A stretch of 23,683 nt of DNA, taken from the NCBI GenBank assembly GCA_002338145.1, contig DDHP01000015.1, positions 25,288-48,970 of the forward strand. Reading direction: 5' to 3'. The translations under genes and the position numbers were made by a program. Positions 15,057-23,606 of the stretch are shown one piece after another. The DNA comes from Deferribacteraceae bacterium UBA1873. GTDB taxonomy: Bacteria > Chrysiogenota > Deferribacteres > Deferribacterales > Flexistipitaceae. The stretch's first letter is position 1; every line of letters starts with the position of its first letter. Under the pieces are notes generated by a model. The model had not been told where the DNA came from. It was given only the letters and a program-made list of their open reading frames with translations, and searched no databases.

Positions 15057-16747
15057 TAATTCTTGCCATTGTACTTTTCTATGTACCGCATTATTCCTTC
15101 ATATATACCTTCAGCTATTTCTTTTTGGTAAGAGGATTGTTTTACTCTTTGGGCAAAAGAACTGTTCGATAAAAACCCCGCTTCCACAAGGATGGAAGGC
15201 ATCTGCGCACCAACCAAAACATAAAACGGAGCCTGCTTCACCCCAAGACTTCGTTTTTTTGTTTTAGCAACGACATTATCTTGTACTGATTGGGCTAAAA
15301 TCAGAGATTCTTCCAGCTTGGAATTTAACATGATATCCTTCAAAATTCCCTGTAAATCAGAAAGGGATTTTTTGGTGGCCTTATTTTCCAAAGCGGCTAC
15401 TTCCAAAGCCTTTTTATCATCTGTAACATTCAATACATATGTTTCCACACCGCGGGCATTTCTGTTACGAGCTGCATTTACATGAATGGAGACAAAAATG
15501 TCAGCTTTTTTCTTATTTGCAAAAGCTGTACGCTCTTCCAACGGAAGAAAAATATCCGTATCCCTTGTCATATATACACTCAGGTCGGTTCTATCTTTTA
15601 TCATTTTCCTCAAGTATTTACCTACATTTAAAACTACATCTTTTTCATTAATACCGTTATGAACAGCGCCGGGATCTTTACCTCCGTGCCCGGGGTCAAT
15701 AACTATTGTTCGTACTTTAAGTCCCAAAACACTGGCAAACGTATCTGAAGAAACGTCAGAATCAGAAATTTCTCCTCGCGAAGACTTATCAGCCAGCTTC
15801 GCACTGCTCACATCAATAACTATCCTGTCCGGGTTGCTCAGACTGAACACTGTAAAGTCCTCAACATTCTCACTGTCCAGAACAACCCTGGTGACACCTT
15901 TTTTAAAGATTCCCCATCTTATCGCATCCAAAAGGCCGTCTTCGATATTTATCCGCTTACTTATCTCACCTGAAACTTTGGAGTTAAAAATATCCAGAAA
16001 AAGCCGTGGTGGTTTACCATGCTTAGGATCGGCCTTAAGCCAATGTTTTTCAAATTTGGCATCGGAGTTAAGATCGATAACAACCCTAGTATAATCCTGA
16101 CTACTGAAATATCTTATATTTTTAATAAGTACTTTCCCACTACCAATCACTGAATAATTACTGTCGTCATCGGACTGACGGACAACTTTACTTACAATTT
16201 CATCTTTAGGATCATCTTTTGAAAAATTAATCTCTATTTTCTGATCATCGCTAAACTTCTTTTCTATTTCAGCCAATCTTTTTTCAGCTTCAGAAGCTGA
16301 ATATGATCCGGGAAATCGATTGATTACCCTTTCCAGCATATATTTAGCAGAAACATAGTCTGAGAGTACCGTATAAATATAAGCAGACTTCAGATAAGAA
16401 TCCGCTGCCCATTTGGAATCATAGTTAGCCCCAAGTAATCTGTAATATTTCAGCGCATTTTTAAGATCATTATTATTTTTAAACCGCCAGTAACTTTTAA
16501 GATACGTTTTCCCGCACATGTACAGCGAATCATCCGCAAGCCAGAATTTCGGATCTTTACTATATATATTGTAAAATCTTTCAGCTACTGTTGAATACGA
16601 TGCCCTGGAAACTTTTGGGGCATTCTCAATTGTTTGCAAATCTTTTTTGGCGGCAAAATAATCGGCCTTCAAGGACGCCTGTACAGATATGCCGAAGGAG
16701 AGGAGCAAAAACAAAAAAACAAATAACTTACTTTTGTAAAACCACAT
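15056..16747 (-). CDS. N-acetylmuramoyl-L-alanine amidase with TPR-like and AMIN domains
   Basis: A periplasmic zinc amidase that cuts the bond between N-acetylmuramic acid and the stem peptide, usually during daughter-cell separation. Its 563 residues comprise a signal peptide (1-24, cleavage near VQA-S), a TPR/BamD-like helical part (about 50-165), an AMIN domain (about 207-313) for envelope targeting, and an Amidase_3 domain (about 346-560). Zinc ligands are His354 in DPGHGG, Glu368 in NEKD and His422 in SIHVNA; the catalytic Glu522 is in VEAGFLSN. A helical insert between about 445 and 500 resembles the inhibitory segment of AmiA/AmiC-type enzymes that need an EnvC/NlpD-like activator. 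The ATG at 16747 lies 20 bases inside uvrA, with AAGG about nine bases upstream. TamB-like gene follows directly. Confidence 0.93.
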   Translation of the reverse strand: MWFYKSKLFVFLFLLLSFGISVQASLKADYFAAKKDLQTIENAPKVSRASYSTVAERFYNIYSKDPKFWLADDSLYMCGKTYLKSYWRFKNNNDLKNALKYYRLLGANYDSKWAADSYLKSAYIYTVLSDYVSAKYMLERVINRFPGSYSASEAEKRLAEIEKKFSDDQKIEINFSKDDPKDEIVSKVVRQSDDDSNYSVIGSGKVLIKNIRYFSSQDYTRVVIDLNSDAKFEKHWLKADPKHGKPPRLFLDIFNSKVSGEISKRINIEDGLLDAIRWGIFKKGVTRVVLDSENVEDFTVFSLSNPDRIVIDVSSAKLADKSSRGEISDSDVSSDTFASVLGLKVRTIVIDPGHGGKDPGAVHNGINEKDVVLNVGKYLRKMIKDRTDLSVYMTRDTDIFLPLEERTAFANKKKADIFVSIHVNAARNRNARGVETYVLNVTDDKKALEVAALENKATKKSLSDLQGILKDIMLNSKLEESLILAQSVQDNVVAKTKKRSLGVKQAPFYVLVGAQMPSILVEAGFLSNSSFAQRVKQSSYQKEIAEGIYEGIMRYIEKYNGKN

Positions 16748-19553
16748 CCCGGCACACCTTATTTTTTAAATATCTGCCTGTAAAAGAATTGCTGCTATCA
16801 GCGCAGCCCTCAGGGGTTCCGGTAAAAATAATTTCACCGCCCCTTTCACCACCTTCAGGCCCCAGATCTATTATATAATCAGCACATTTAATTACATCAA
16901 GATTATGTTCAATAACTATTACAGTATTTCCCGTTTCAGTCAATCTTTCAAAAATGCTTACCAGTTTTTTTATATCCTCAAAATGCAAGCCTGTGGTGGG
17001 TTCGTCAAATATATAAAGAGTCTTGCCTGTGGAGCGTTTCATAAGCTCCCTTGAAAGCTTTATTCTCTGAGCTTCTCCACCGGAGAGTGTAGTGGCCGGC
17101 TGCCCCAGTTTTATATAGCCAAGGCCAACATCCCTGAGCACTTGCAGTTTATTTTTAAGCTTTGGGATATTCTCAAAAAATTCCCACGCCTGATTAACTG
17201 TCATATCAAGGATTTCGGCAATATTTTTGCCTTTATATTTGATATCAAGTGTGTCTCTGTTGTACCTTTTTCCATGACAAACATCGCACTTTACATACAT
17301 ATCCGGGAGAAAGTGCATCTCTATTTTTATAAAACCTTCTCCGCTGCAATTTTCACATCTGCCACCCTTTATATTAAAACTAAATCTGCCCGGTTTAAAA
17401 CCCCTGACTTTGGCATCAGGGGTTTGGGCAAAGATTTCCCTGATGTCTGTGAAAATACCTGTATAAGTAACCGGATTAGATCTCGGTGTCCTGCCTATGG
17501 GGGACTGATCAATATCAATTACTTTATCTATGTTTTCATATCCATAAAGCCCGTCGTGATCACCGGGCTTTATGGGCGATGAAAGGATTTTTCTTTTCAG
17601 GGAAGGATACAAAACATCCATAACAAGCGTGGATTTACCTGATCCGCTGACGCCTGTAACACAGGTAAATAAACCCAGAGGTACCGAAACATCAATATTT
17701 TTTAAATTATGCTGTCTTGCCCCCTTTACAACTAAATACCCTTTATGTGGGACTTTTCTGGAATTTGGGACTTTTATCTCCCTGCGTCCGAATAAATAAT
17801 CCCCGGTGAGGCTGGTCTTGCAGTCTTTCAAATCATGGGGAGTACCGGCAAAAACAACTTCACCACCATGTCTTCCGGCTCCCGGTCCCATATCAATGAC
17901 ATAATCAGCCTGAAGTATCGTATCCTCGTCATGCTCCACGACAAGCAGAGTATTGCCTATATCCCTCAGGTCTTTAAGTGTAGAAATAAGCATATCGTTA
18001 TCCCTTTGGTGCAAACCGATACTGGGCTCATCCAAAACATACAAAACACCTGTTAGCCCGGAACCCACCTGAGTTGCAAGACGGATTCTCTGTGCTTCGC
18101 CACCGCTCAAAGTTGATGCCTTTCTTTCAAGGGTTATATAATCAAGGCCAACACTCAGTAAAAAACGTAGCCGTCTGTTAATTTCACGTATTATCTTTTC
18201 GGCAACTTCCTTCTTAAAACCTGTAAAATCGATCGAGCTCATGAATTCCAAAGCATTTTTTGTATTTAATTTAACTACATCGTGAATATTTTTGCCGCCG
18301 ACTTTTACAGAGAGGCTCTCTTTTTTAAGCCTTGTACCTTCACATTCGTCACACGGCATTCTCGACATAAAAGTCTTGGCATAATCAACATCCGAAGGTC
18401 TGCTGGAGTATAATTTTTCCTTCAGATAACCAATTACCCCGTTAAACTTTCTATCATAAAACACCTTTCTGTCGCCTTTAAAAGTAAACAACCTAAGCGG
18501 TTCATCAGTACCATACAAAATTATCTTTTTATGTTCGTCTTTTAAATCTTTAAAGGGGACATTCAGATCCAGGCCGTATTTTTCGGACAAAGCATTAAGA
18601 GTATTATAATAATGAAAGTTATCATATTTTTCCCATGGTTTTATCGCACCATCTCTTATACTTATATTCTGATCGGGAACAAGCGAGTCCACATCAAAAA
18701 TCATTTTTTCCCCAAGGCCGTCGCAAACAGGACAGGCTCCATAGGGATTATTAAAAGAAAAGCTTCTCGGTTCAATTTCCGCAATACTTACATTACAGTC
18801 CGGACATGCAAAATGCTCGCTGAATAAATGCATTTTACCGTCAACGTCCAGCTCAACCAAACCCTCAGACAAGTTTAACGCAGCTTCCACAGAATCTGTA
18901 ACCCTTCGTTCTATACCATTCTTGATTTTTAGCCTGTCAATAACCACACCGATAGTATGTTTGATGTTTTTATCCAGTACAATATCTTCCTCAAGCCGGT
19001 ACATCTCACCATCAACGTAAACTCTCACATATCCACTTTTCAACAGTTTAGCAAGCAACTGCTTATACTCCCCCTTCCTGCCCCTGATAACAGGGGAAAT
19101 AATCTGAACTCTTGATTTTTCAGGCAACCCCATTATAAAATCCACAATCTGCTGAACTGTATAATTCTGAATTTTTTTACCGCAGGAAGGGCAGTGAACT
19201 TCGCCGACACGGGCAAACAAAAGACGCAGATAGTCGTATATTTCCGTAATAGTCCCCACAGTCGACCTGGGATTTTTGCTTATGGATTTCTGTTCTATAC
19301 TTATGGCAGGGGAAAGGAATTCAATGGAATCCACGTCAGGCTTTTCCATAAGCTCCAAAAACTGTCTGGCATAAGCCGATAAAGACTCCACATACCTCCG
19401 CTGACCTTCGGCATATAAAGTATCAAAAGCAAGTGTCGATTTGCCAGAACCGCTCACTCCGGTTATTACAACCATTTTATCTTTGGGAATTTCAAGAGAT
19501 ATGTTTTTAAGGTTATGTTCCCTGGCTCCTTTAACAATAATATTTTTATTCAT
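16728..19553 (-). CDS. uvrA: UvrABC excinuclease subunit A
   Basis: The damage-recognition ATPase of nucleotide excision repair; it loads UvrB at distorted DNA. The product is 941 residues, full length for the family, with two ABC modules. Module I: Walker A GVSGSGKST (32-40) and signature LSGGEAQRIRLA (482-493), with LDEP at 507-510. Module II: Walker A GVSGSGKST (634-642), signature LSGGEAQRIKLS (823-834), DEPTTGLH (850-857). Zinc-finger pairs are CPSC (121-124), CPDC...CPVC (250-277), CDEC (401-404) and the C-terminal CENC...CDVC (733-759). The ATG overlaps the fapA-like stop by eight bases (ATGAATAA). It lies mid-train with no visible LexA-type site in front, so SOS induction would need a site elsewhere. 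Confidence 0.98.
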   Translation of the reverse strand: MNKNIIVKGAREHNLKNISLEIPKDKMVVITGVSGSGKSTLAFDTLYAEGQRRYVESLSAYARQFLELMEKPDVDSIEFLSPAISIEQKSISKNPRSTVGTITEIYDYLRLLFARVGEVHCPSCGKKIQNYTVQQIVDFIMGLPEKSRVQIISPVIRGRKGEYKQLLAKLLKSGYVRVYVDGEMYRLEEDIVLDKNIKHTIGVVIDRLKIKNGIERRVTDSVEAALNLSEGLVELDVDGKMHLFSEHFACPDCNVSIAEIEPRSFSFNNPYGACPVCDGLGEKMIFDVDSLVPDQNISIRDGAIKPWEKYDNFHYYNTLNALSEKYGLDLNVPFKDLKDEHKKIILYGTDEPLRLFTFKGDRKVFYDRKFNGVIGYLKEKLYSSRPSDVDYAKTFMSRMPCDECEGTRLKKESLSVKVGGKNIHDVVKLNTKNALEFMSSIDFTGFKKEVAEKIIREINRRLRFLLSVGLDYITLERKASTLSGGEAQRIRLATQVGSGLTGVLYVLDEPSIGLHQRDNDMLISTLKDLRDIGNTLLVVEHDEDTILQADYVIDMGPGAGRHGGEVVFAGTPHDLKDCKTSLTGDYLFGRREIKVPNSRKVPHKGYLVVKGARQHNLKNIDVSVPLGLFTCVTGVSGSGKSTLVMDVLYPSLKRKILSSPIKPGDHDGLYGYENIDKVIDIDQSPIGRTPRSNPVTYTGIFTDIREIFAQTPDAKVRGFKPGRFSFNIKGGRCENCSGEGFIKIEMHFLPDMYVKCDVCHGKRYNRDTLDIKYKGKNIAEILDMTVNQAWEFFENIPKLKNKLQVLRDVGLGYIKLGQPATTLSGGEAQRIKLSRELMKRSTGKTLYIFDEPTTGLHFEDIKKLVSIFERLTETGNTVIVIEHNLDVIKCADYIIDLGPEGGERGGEIIFTGTPEGCADSSNSFTGRYLKNKVCRDVVLQK

Positions 19554-21090
19554 AATTAGCAGCTTCCGGATCCTTCATACTTATCCATGCAATCTGCTCA
19601 TATTTCGGTTCCCAAAAAAATATCATATTTTTCATGCGCTCCCTGATTTTAAATTTGGTATTATAAAACTGAATGGTCACACCATCAGTTACATAATTGT
19701 GCACCCTGATTTTAGGTTTTGAAAATTTCAACTTTTTCTTTAATGTTTCTAAATGTTCTCTCAAAGATTCCTTGATTTTATCCTGCTCCTTCTTTTGGTT
19801 CAGGATAGCAATGACTTTAGGGTTTTTGAGCACCTCTTTGGATTTTAAATTAATCTGGCTCAATGTTTTGTCAATCTTATCCAGCAGCTCCTCTTTCTTT
19901 TTCAATTCTTTTTCCACTTCGTCGTATTCTTTTTCGATCAGGTAATTTTCTCCTACATGCACTGTAAAGTTCGTAGCACCTTCTGAGCCAAGCTGTTTTA
20001 CCTCAATTTCGGAAAAAGCCTGCACATATCCACCGGCAATCAAGCCTTTGGATTCAGTGGCCACAAGCTTGCTTCCGGATAATAAATTACAGTTAAAGGC
20101 ATATTTTTTAATAATAATACTGCCCATTGACTCTACTTTGGCATTTTCCATATAACCGCAAATAAAATCTTTGTTACAGGAAAACATGTTATTCGCCTTG
20201 CCCTTTATACCGCCTGATATAACAATCTGCCCCTTTGCCTTAAGTGTGGCGTCTTCACAGATTCCATTGACAAAGATATCCCTTTCAGCCTCGACAGTAA
20301 ATCCGGAAAAAACATCTCCTCTGATTTCCACAGTACCGTTAAAACGAATATTACCTGTATTATAGTCCACATTATTAACTGTATACACAGGAAAAACACC
20401 CAAATTATTGTTCCTGAAGACCACATGCCCATCAATGGATGCATAAAATTTACGTCCGTTATTATCGGAGTAAACACCTTCCAGGATTTTTAAGTCTATA
20501 TCCTTCCCCTCTTTGGGGGGAATTTCAGCATTCCTTACGGTTACACCTGGAACCCCTTTTGTAGCAGGCTTTTTAGTAATAAGGAGGTCATCCTTATTAA
20601 CATTTATTATTTTGCTTACTTCCCTGAAATCCACTTTACCTTTATGATCTACTGCCGGCTGACTCTCCGGCTCTTTAAAATGCTTGATAATCTCTGCATT
20701 TCTCCCATCGATAGGTTTGATTCCTTTTGCAATAACGACATTTTCAAGAATATTGCCGTGATATACAAAGCTCAGGCATTCTTTTATTCGTTCTTCATCC
20801 ACATTATTAACGATGTTCTGCTCTCCAAGTTCTTCGGAAACATCACTGTAAGTAATCATTTGTCCTTCATTGATGGAGGGATATACTGATAATCTGGCAT
20901 AGAAATCATCATCTTCCAGTACTATTTTAAATGAGCCATCCAGGTTTTCATCAGTACGGATTTCTGCTTGTAAAACACCATCCTCCGAAGAACTAAGGAC
21001 ATATTCACTACGTTGAAGCTTATAAATCTTTTCCAGAACAGCTGCAAAATGCTCTTTACTTTTACATGAAGGAAATCTAATTATTTGCAT
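19546..21090 (-). CDS. FapA/DUF342 family protein with C-terminal coiled coil
   Basis: A 514-residue cytoplasmic protein of the FapA (flagellar assembly protein A, DUF342) family. Members have a right-handed beta-helix core and have been linked to flagella and signalling in some bacteria, but the general function is unsettled. Family marks are VIAKGIKPIDG (119-129), then VDFREVSKIINVNKDDLL (153-170) with KGVPGVTVRNAEIPPKEG (178-195). Regular hydrophobic/glycine strands typical of a polymer-forming beta-helix run over about 220-380. A charged helix (about 385-455) is a likely coiled coil, followed by a short tail. There is no signal peptide or membrane helix. The ATG lies 14 bases inside the histidine kinase gene. 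No flagellar gene is visible nearby. A role with the adjacent kinase is inference from overlap only. Confidence 0.85.
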   Translation of the reverse strand: MQIIRFPSCKSKEHFAAVLEKIYKLQRSEYVLSSSEDGVLQAEIRTDENLDGSFKIVLEDDDFYARLSVYPSINEGQMITYSDVSEELGEQNIVNNVDEERIKECLSFVYHGNILENVVIAKGIKPIDGRNAEIIKHFKEPESQPAVDHKGKVDFREVSKIINVNKDDLLITKKPATKGVPGVTVRNAEIPPKEGKDIDLKILEGVYSDNNGRKFYASIDGHVVFRNNNLGVFPVYTVNNVDYNTGNIRFNGTVEIRGDVFSGFTVEAERDIFVNGICEDATLKAKGQIVISGGIKGKANNMFSCNKDFICGYMENAKVESMGSIIIKKYAFNCNLLSGSKLVATESKGLIAGGYVQAFSEIEVKQLGSEGATNFTVHVGENYLIEKEYDEVEKELKKKEELLDKIDKTLSQINLKSKEVLKNPKVIAILNQKKEQDKIKESLREHLETLKKKLKFSKPKIRVHNYVTDGVTIQFYNTKFKIRERMKNMIFFWEPKYEQIAWISMKDPEAANYE

Positions 21091-22231
21091 AATATATCGG
21101 TATCCTTATACTGAATCTTGTATATTCATTTTCTTTTGAGTCCACGCTGATTAATCCTCCGTGATTCTCCACAATCTCTTTTACGACAGCAAGCCCCAGA
21201 CCTGTCCCTTTTAGCTTGCCGGAAGTAAAAAAAGGATCAAAGATATGCTCCAAATTTTCAGCCTTTATACCTTTACCGTTATCTTCTATATCCACTATAA
21301 ATTCGTCTTTTTTCTTAATAACATTAATGTTAATAGCACCTTTTTCCCCAAGTGCCTCTATGGAATTATTAAGTAAATTAAAAAAAACGCGAAATAATTT
21401 TTCTCTATCTGCCCTTATTTTGAAATTTTCATATTCGTTCACGTTAACCGTTATATCAGAATTCCTTGTCATTATTCTCAGATGTTTCAGTACATCCTGC
21501 ATAAAATCAGAAAAATCAAAAGACGTCATATTTAAAACAATTTTATTCCTTGAAAAATCAAGAATATCAAGTGTAAGACCATGTATAAACTTCAGCTCTG
21601 TATACACCGCTTCCACATATTCCTTAAGATCACGGCTGCCTTTTAATTCTATTTCCATAAGCTCAACATAGCTTTGGACAATATTAAGAAGATTCTTGAT
21701 ATCGTGGGCGATTGCACTGGTAAAACGTCCCAGCAGCCTCAAATGCTCATCTTTTTTTCTGGATTCATAAAGATTTGATCTTTCAATAGCAAGGGCACAC
21801 TGCGATGCTATATATTTGGCTATTTTCACATCATCATCATCAAAAAAATCATCGTTTTTATCCGTAAGGTTCAAAACACCGATAATATTTTCCTTTACCT
21901 TCAGAGGAACAGACATATAAGAGGACGTTTCGTAACCAAGCTCTTTATTTACAACAGGAGACTTGTTTATCACATACTCTTTTCCCGTCATGGCAACTTC
22001 CCCGCTAATTCCCCGTCCAAGAGGCACTGTTACTCCGGCAGGGTCAATATTCAAGCCTGCTGATGCAATTATCTTAAGATTTTCGCTATCTTTAACCATC
22101 ACCGATACTCTTTGTACCTCAAGGTACTTTTTAGCAAGATTAATGATAGAGTCCAGCAGCTCGTCCATGATCGTTGAGGAATTCATCACTTCCGAAATTT
22201 TAACCAAAATATCAAGCAAGTCTTTTTTCAA
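21077..22231 (-). CDS. Soluble GAF-domain sensor histidine kinase
   Basis: A 384-residue two-component sensor without a membrane segment, so it senses a cytoplasmic signal. An N-terminal GAF domain (about 20-155) contains the family-like LGRGISGEVA and the strand SVPLKVKENIIGVLNL. The HisKA helix carries the phosphorylated His176 in AIAHDIKNLLN. The ATPase domain has N-box Asn288 in NLLNNSIEA, G1 DNGKG (317-321), F-box FDPFF (331-335) and G2 GTGLGL (342-347). All catalytic boxes are intact, so it should be active. The TTG start is supported by AAGG about seven bases upstream and overlaps the mqnC stop by four bases (TTGA); the next start (ATG, residue 16) would be inside the first helix. No response regulator is in the window, so its partner is unknown. 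Confidence 0.93.
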   Translation of the reverse strand: MKKDLLDILVKISEVMNSSTIMDELLDSIINLAKKYLEVQRVSVMVKDSENLKIIASAGLNIDPAGVTVPLGRGISGEVAMTGKEYVINKSPVVNKELGYETSSYMSVPLKVKENIIGVLNLTDKNDDFFDDDDVKIAKYIASQCALAIERSNLYESRKKDEHLRLLGRFTSAIAHDIKNLLNIVQSYVELMEIELKGSRDLKEYVEAVYTELKFIHGLTLDILDFSRNKIVLNMTSFDFSDFMQDVLKHLRIMTRNSDITVNVNEYENFKIRADREKLFRVFFNLLNNSIEALGEKGAININVIKKKDEFIVDIEDNGKGIKAENLEHIFDPFFTSGKLKGTGLGLAVVKEIVENHGGLISVDSKENEYTRFSIRIPIYYANN

Positions 22232-23259
22232 TGAAATACCTTCAGAATATTATATTTCATATCTCTTTGGGCAGGAATAAACCCTGCCTCCCTGATATTA
22301 TGTAAGATGGATTCCACACTCATGGAAAAGGTTGCACCACATGCTGCTACTACATTCTCTTCTATCATTAGACTTCCAAAATCATTGCCACCAAAAAAAA
22401 GACCGGTCTGCCCTATTTTTTCCCCCTGAGTAACCCAGGAAACCTGTATATTTTTTACATTATCCAGAAATAGCCTGCTCATTGCAAGAATTCTTAAGTA
22501 TTCCACGGCAGTTGAATGTTTTTCATCCAATTCTGTATTATCCGGCTGTAATGGCCAGGGGATAAAAGCGGTAAAACCGCCTGTCTCATCCTGCAGATTT
22601 CTGATTTTTAGTAGATGCTCAAGAATTTGGTCTATACTGTCACTTTTCTTAAACATCATGGTTGCTGAAGTCTTCAGCCCCATTTTATGTGCAGTCCGCA
22701 TAATATCTATCCAGCATTCAGCACTTATTTTATTAGGGCTTACTTTGAATCTCTCCGAGTCGACGAGCAACTCAGCTCCGCCTCCAGGCATGGAATCCAA
22801 GCCGGCACTCCTCAATCTCCTGAACACTTCTTCTATTGAAACTCCGCTCACTCTGGAAATATGGTGTATTTCAGGCGGTGAAAATCCATGTATCCAGATT
22901 TCAGAATGGCTCTTAATGGAAGACAACAAATCCTCATAGTAATCTATAGACAGATCGGGGTGAAGCCCTCCCTGCAGCAAAATCTGGGTACCACCAAGAA
23001 AAAGAGTTTCATCAATTTTACGGAACAACGTTTCTTTATCAATAACATATGCACCATTAGCATTTTTATCCCTGTAAAAGGCGCAGAACTTACATTTACA
23101 CTGGCATATATTGGTGTAGTTAATATTTCTGTCTATAACAAAAGTAACAATATCATCAGGATGGAGTCTTTTCTTCACCGAGTCAGCTGCTCTGCCCAGA
23201 TTCAAAAGACTATTTTCATTATAAAATTGTTTAGCTTCTTCAAGGGTTAATCGCTCCAA
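22228..23259 (-). CDS. mqnC: Dehypoxanthine futalosine cyclase MqnC (radical SAM)
   Basis: Radical-SAM enzyme of the futalosine menaquinone pathway that cyclises dehypoxanthine futalosine. The 343-residue product matches MqnC along its length: cluster-binding Cys52, Cys56 and Cys59 in NICQCKCKFCAFYR (CxxxCxxC, with an extra Cys54 inside), LLQGGLHPDLSIDYYEDLL (98-116), GFSPPEI, GGGAELLVD, TAHKMGLKTSATMMF, LQDETGGFTAFIPW, SWVTQG and the C-terminal AGFIPAQRD. The last motifs separate it from MqnE and CofH, though a related function cannot be wholly excluded. The TTG start is supported by GGAGG five bases upstream and begins with the usual ERLTLEEA. It is the first gene of the overlapping train. 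Other mqn genes are not in the window. Confidence 0.93.
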   Translation of the reverse strand: MERLTLEEAKQFYNENSLLNLGRAADSVKKRLHPDDIVTFVIDRNINYTNICQCKCKFCAFYRDKNANGAYVIDKETLFRKIDETLFLGGTQILLQGGLHPDLSIDYYEDLLSSIKSHSEIWIHGFSPPEIHHISRVSGVSIEEVFRRLRSAGLDSMPGGGAELLVDSERFKVSPNKISAECWIDIMRTAHKMGLKTSATMMFKKSDSIDQILEHLLKIRNLQDETGGFTAFIPWPLQPDNTELDEKHSTAVEYLRILAMSRLFLDNVKNIQVSWVTQGEKIGQTGLFFGGNDFGSLMIEENVVAACGATFSMSVESILHNIREAGFIPAQRDMKYNILKVFH

Positions 23260-23287
23260 ACAGTCCTCCGGAAAACAGTATAAGGAT

Positions 23288-23315
23288 ATTATAGCTTTTT
23301 TTCAGTGTAATTAAA
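23288..23315 (-). promoter_or_regulatory. Candidate promoter of the mqnC-to-bamA/tamA train
   Basis: On the minus strand a perfect TATAAT (23288-23293) lies about 28 bases before the TTG of mqnC, with a weak -35 (TTTAAT, 23310-23315) at 16 bases. The transcript would start near 23280 and contain the GGAGG site. The -10 is good, the -35 poor, and the stretch is AT-rich, so this is tentative. Confidence 0.45.
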
Positions 23316-23316
23316 G

Positions 23317-23404
23317 TAAAAATTTAATTTAACGGCTCAAAAGGTGCCACTGGCATTGCCTCATTTCTTTAATGTGAGTATTTTTTAATGTCAAAGCTTT
23401 GTTG
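23317..23404. other. Non-coding spacer between mqnC promoter and repeat cluster
   Basis: No credible gene. It contains a small palindrome TGCCA-C-TGGCA near 23345-23355 and a run of six Ts at 23381-23386 after a weak, imperfect hairpin. Together with the repeats to its right it makes up the intergenic stretch reaching the window edge. Confidence 0.5.
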
Positions 23405-23464
23405 CCAAACAGCGTCAGAGATTTCTCCCCGCGCACTTAACGCTTTAAGTGCACGGTCGAAATG
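23405..23464. repeat. Palindromic repeat unit, copy 1
   Basis: This unit opens with CCAAACAG and GAGATTTCTCC and closes with CGGTCGAAATG (23454-23464); the same boundary sequences recur in copy 2 at 23513-23564. Its centre is different: a perfect 8-bp hairpin GCACTTAA-CGCT-TTAAGTGC (23433-23452). Shared ends with exchanged centres suggest a mobile or recombining repeat rather than a gene. The GAGATTTCTCC...GGTCGAAATGAC pattern resembles short palindromic repeats I associate with intergenic DNA of many bacteria (from memory, not searched). Confidence 0.6.
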
Positions 23465-23480
23465 TTCCGTATTGGTATTT

Positions 23481-23564
23481 GTCACTTCGACCGAAGTGGA
23501 GAGGTCTCTTTTCCAAACAGTATCTGAGATTTCTCCACTCCACTTCGGTCCGGTCGAAATGACA
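23481..23564. repeat. Palindromic repeat unit, copy 2, with an inverted partner
   Basis: The left arm GTCACTTCGACC followed by GAAGTGGAG (23481-23501) is the inverse of the right arm CTCCACTTC (23538-23546) plus GGTCGAAATGAC (23552-23563); pairing fails at one base, and the right arm carries five extra bases (23547-23551). A large hairpin of about 80 bases is possible. The left arm alone also folds as CACTTC-GACC-GAAGTG (23483-23498). The segment from 23513 is a direct repeat of copy 1 at both ends. REP/MITE-like; no coding sense on either strand. Confidence 0.65.
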
Positions 23565-23606
23565 GAATATATCGCCACTATTGAGAGCTTTGCACAACTT
23601 CAGAAG

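Noticed and set aside
23360..23386. Possible plus-strand terminator (CTCATT...AATGTGAG then six Ts)
   Set aside because: The stem is short and interrupted by two extra bases, and there is no plus-strand gene upstream that it could serve.
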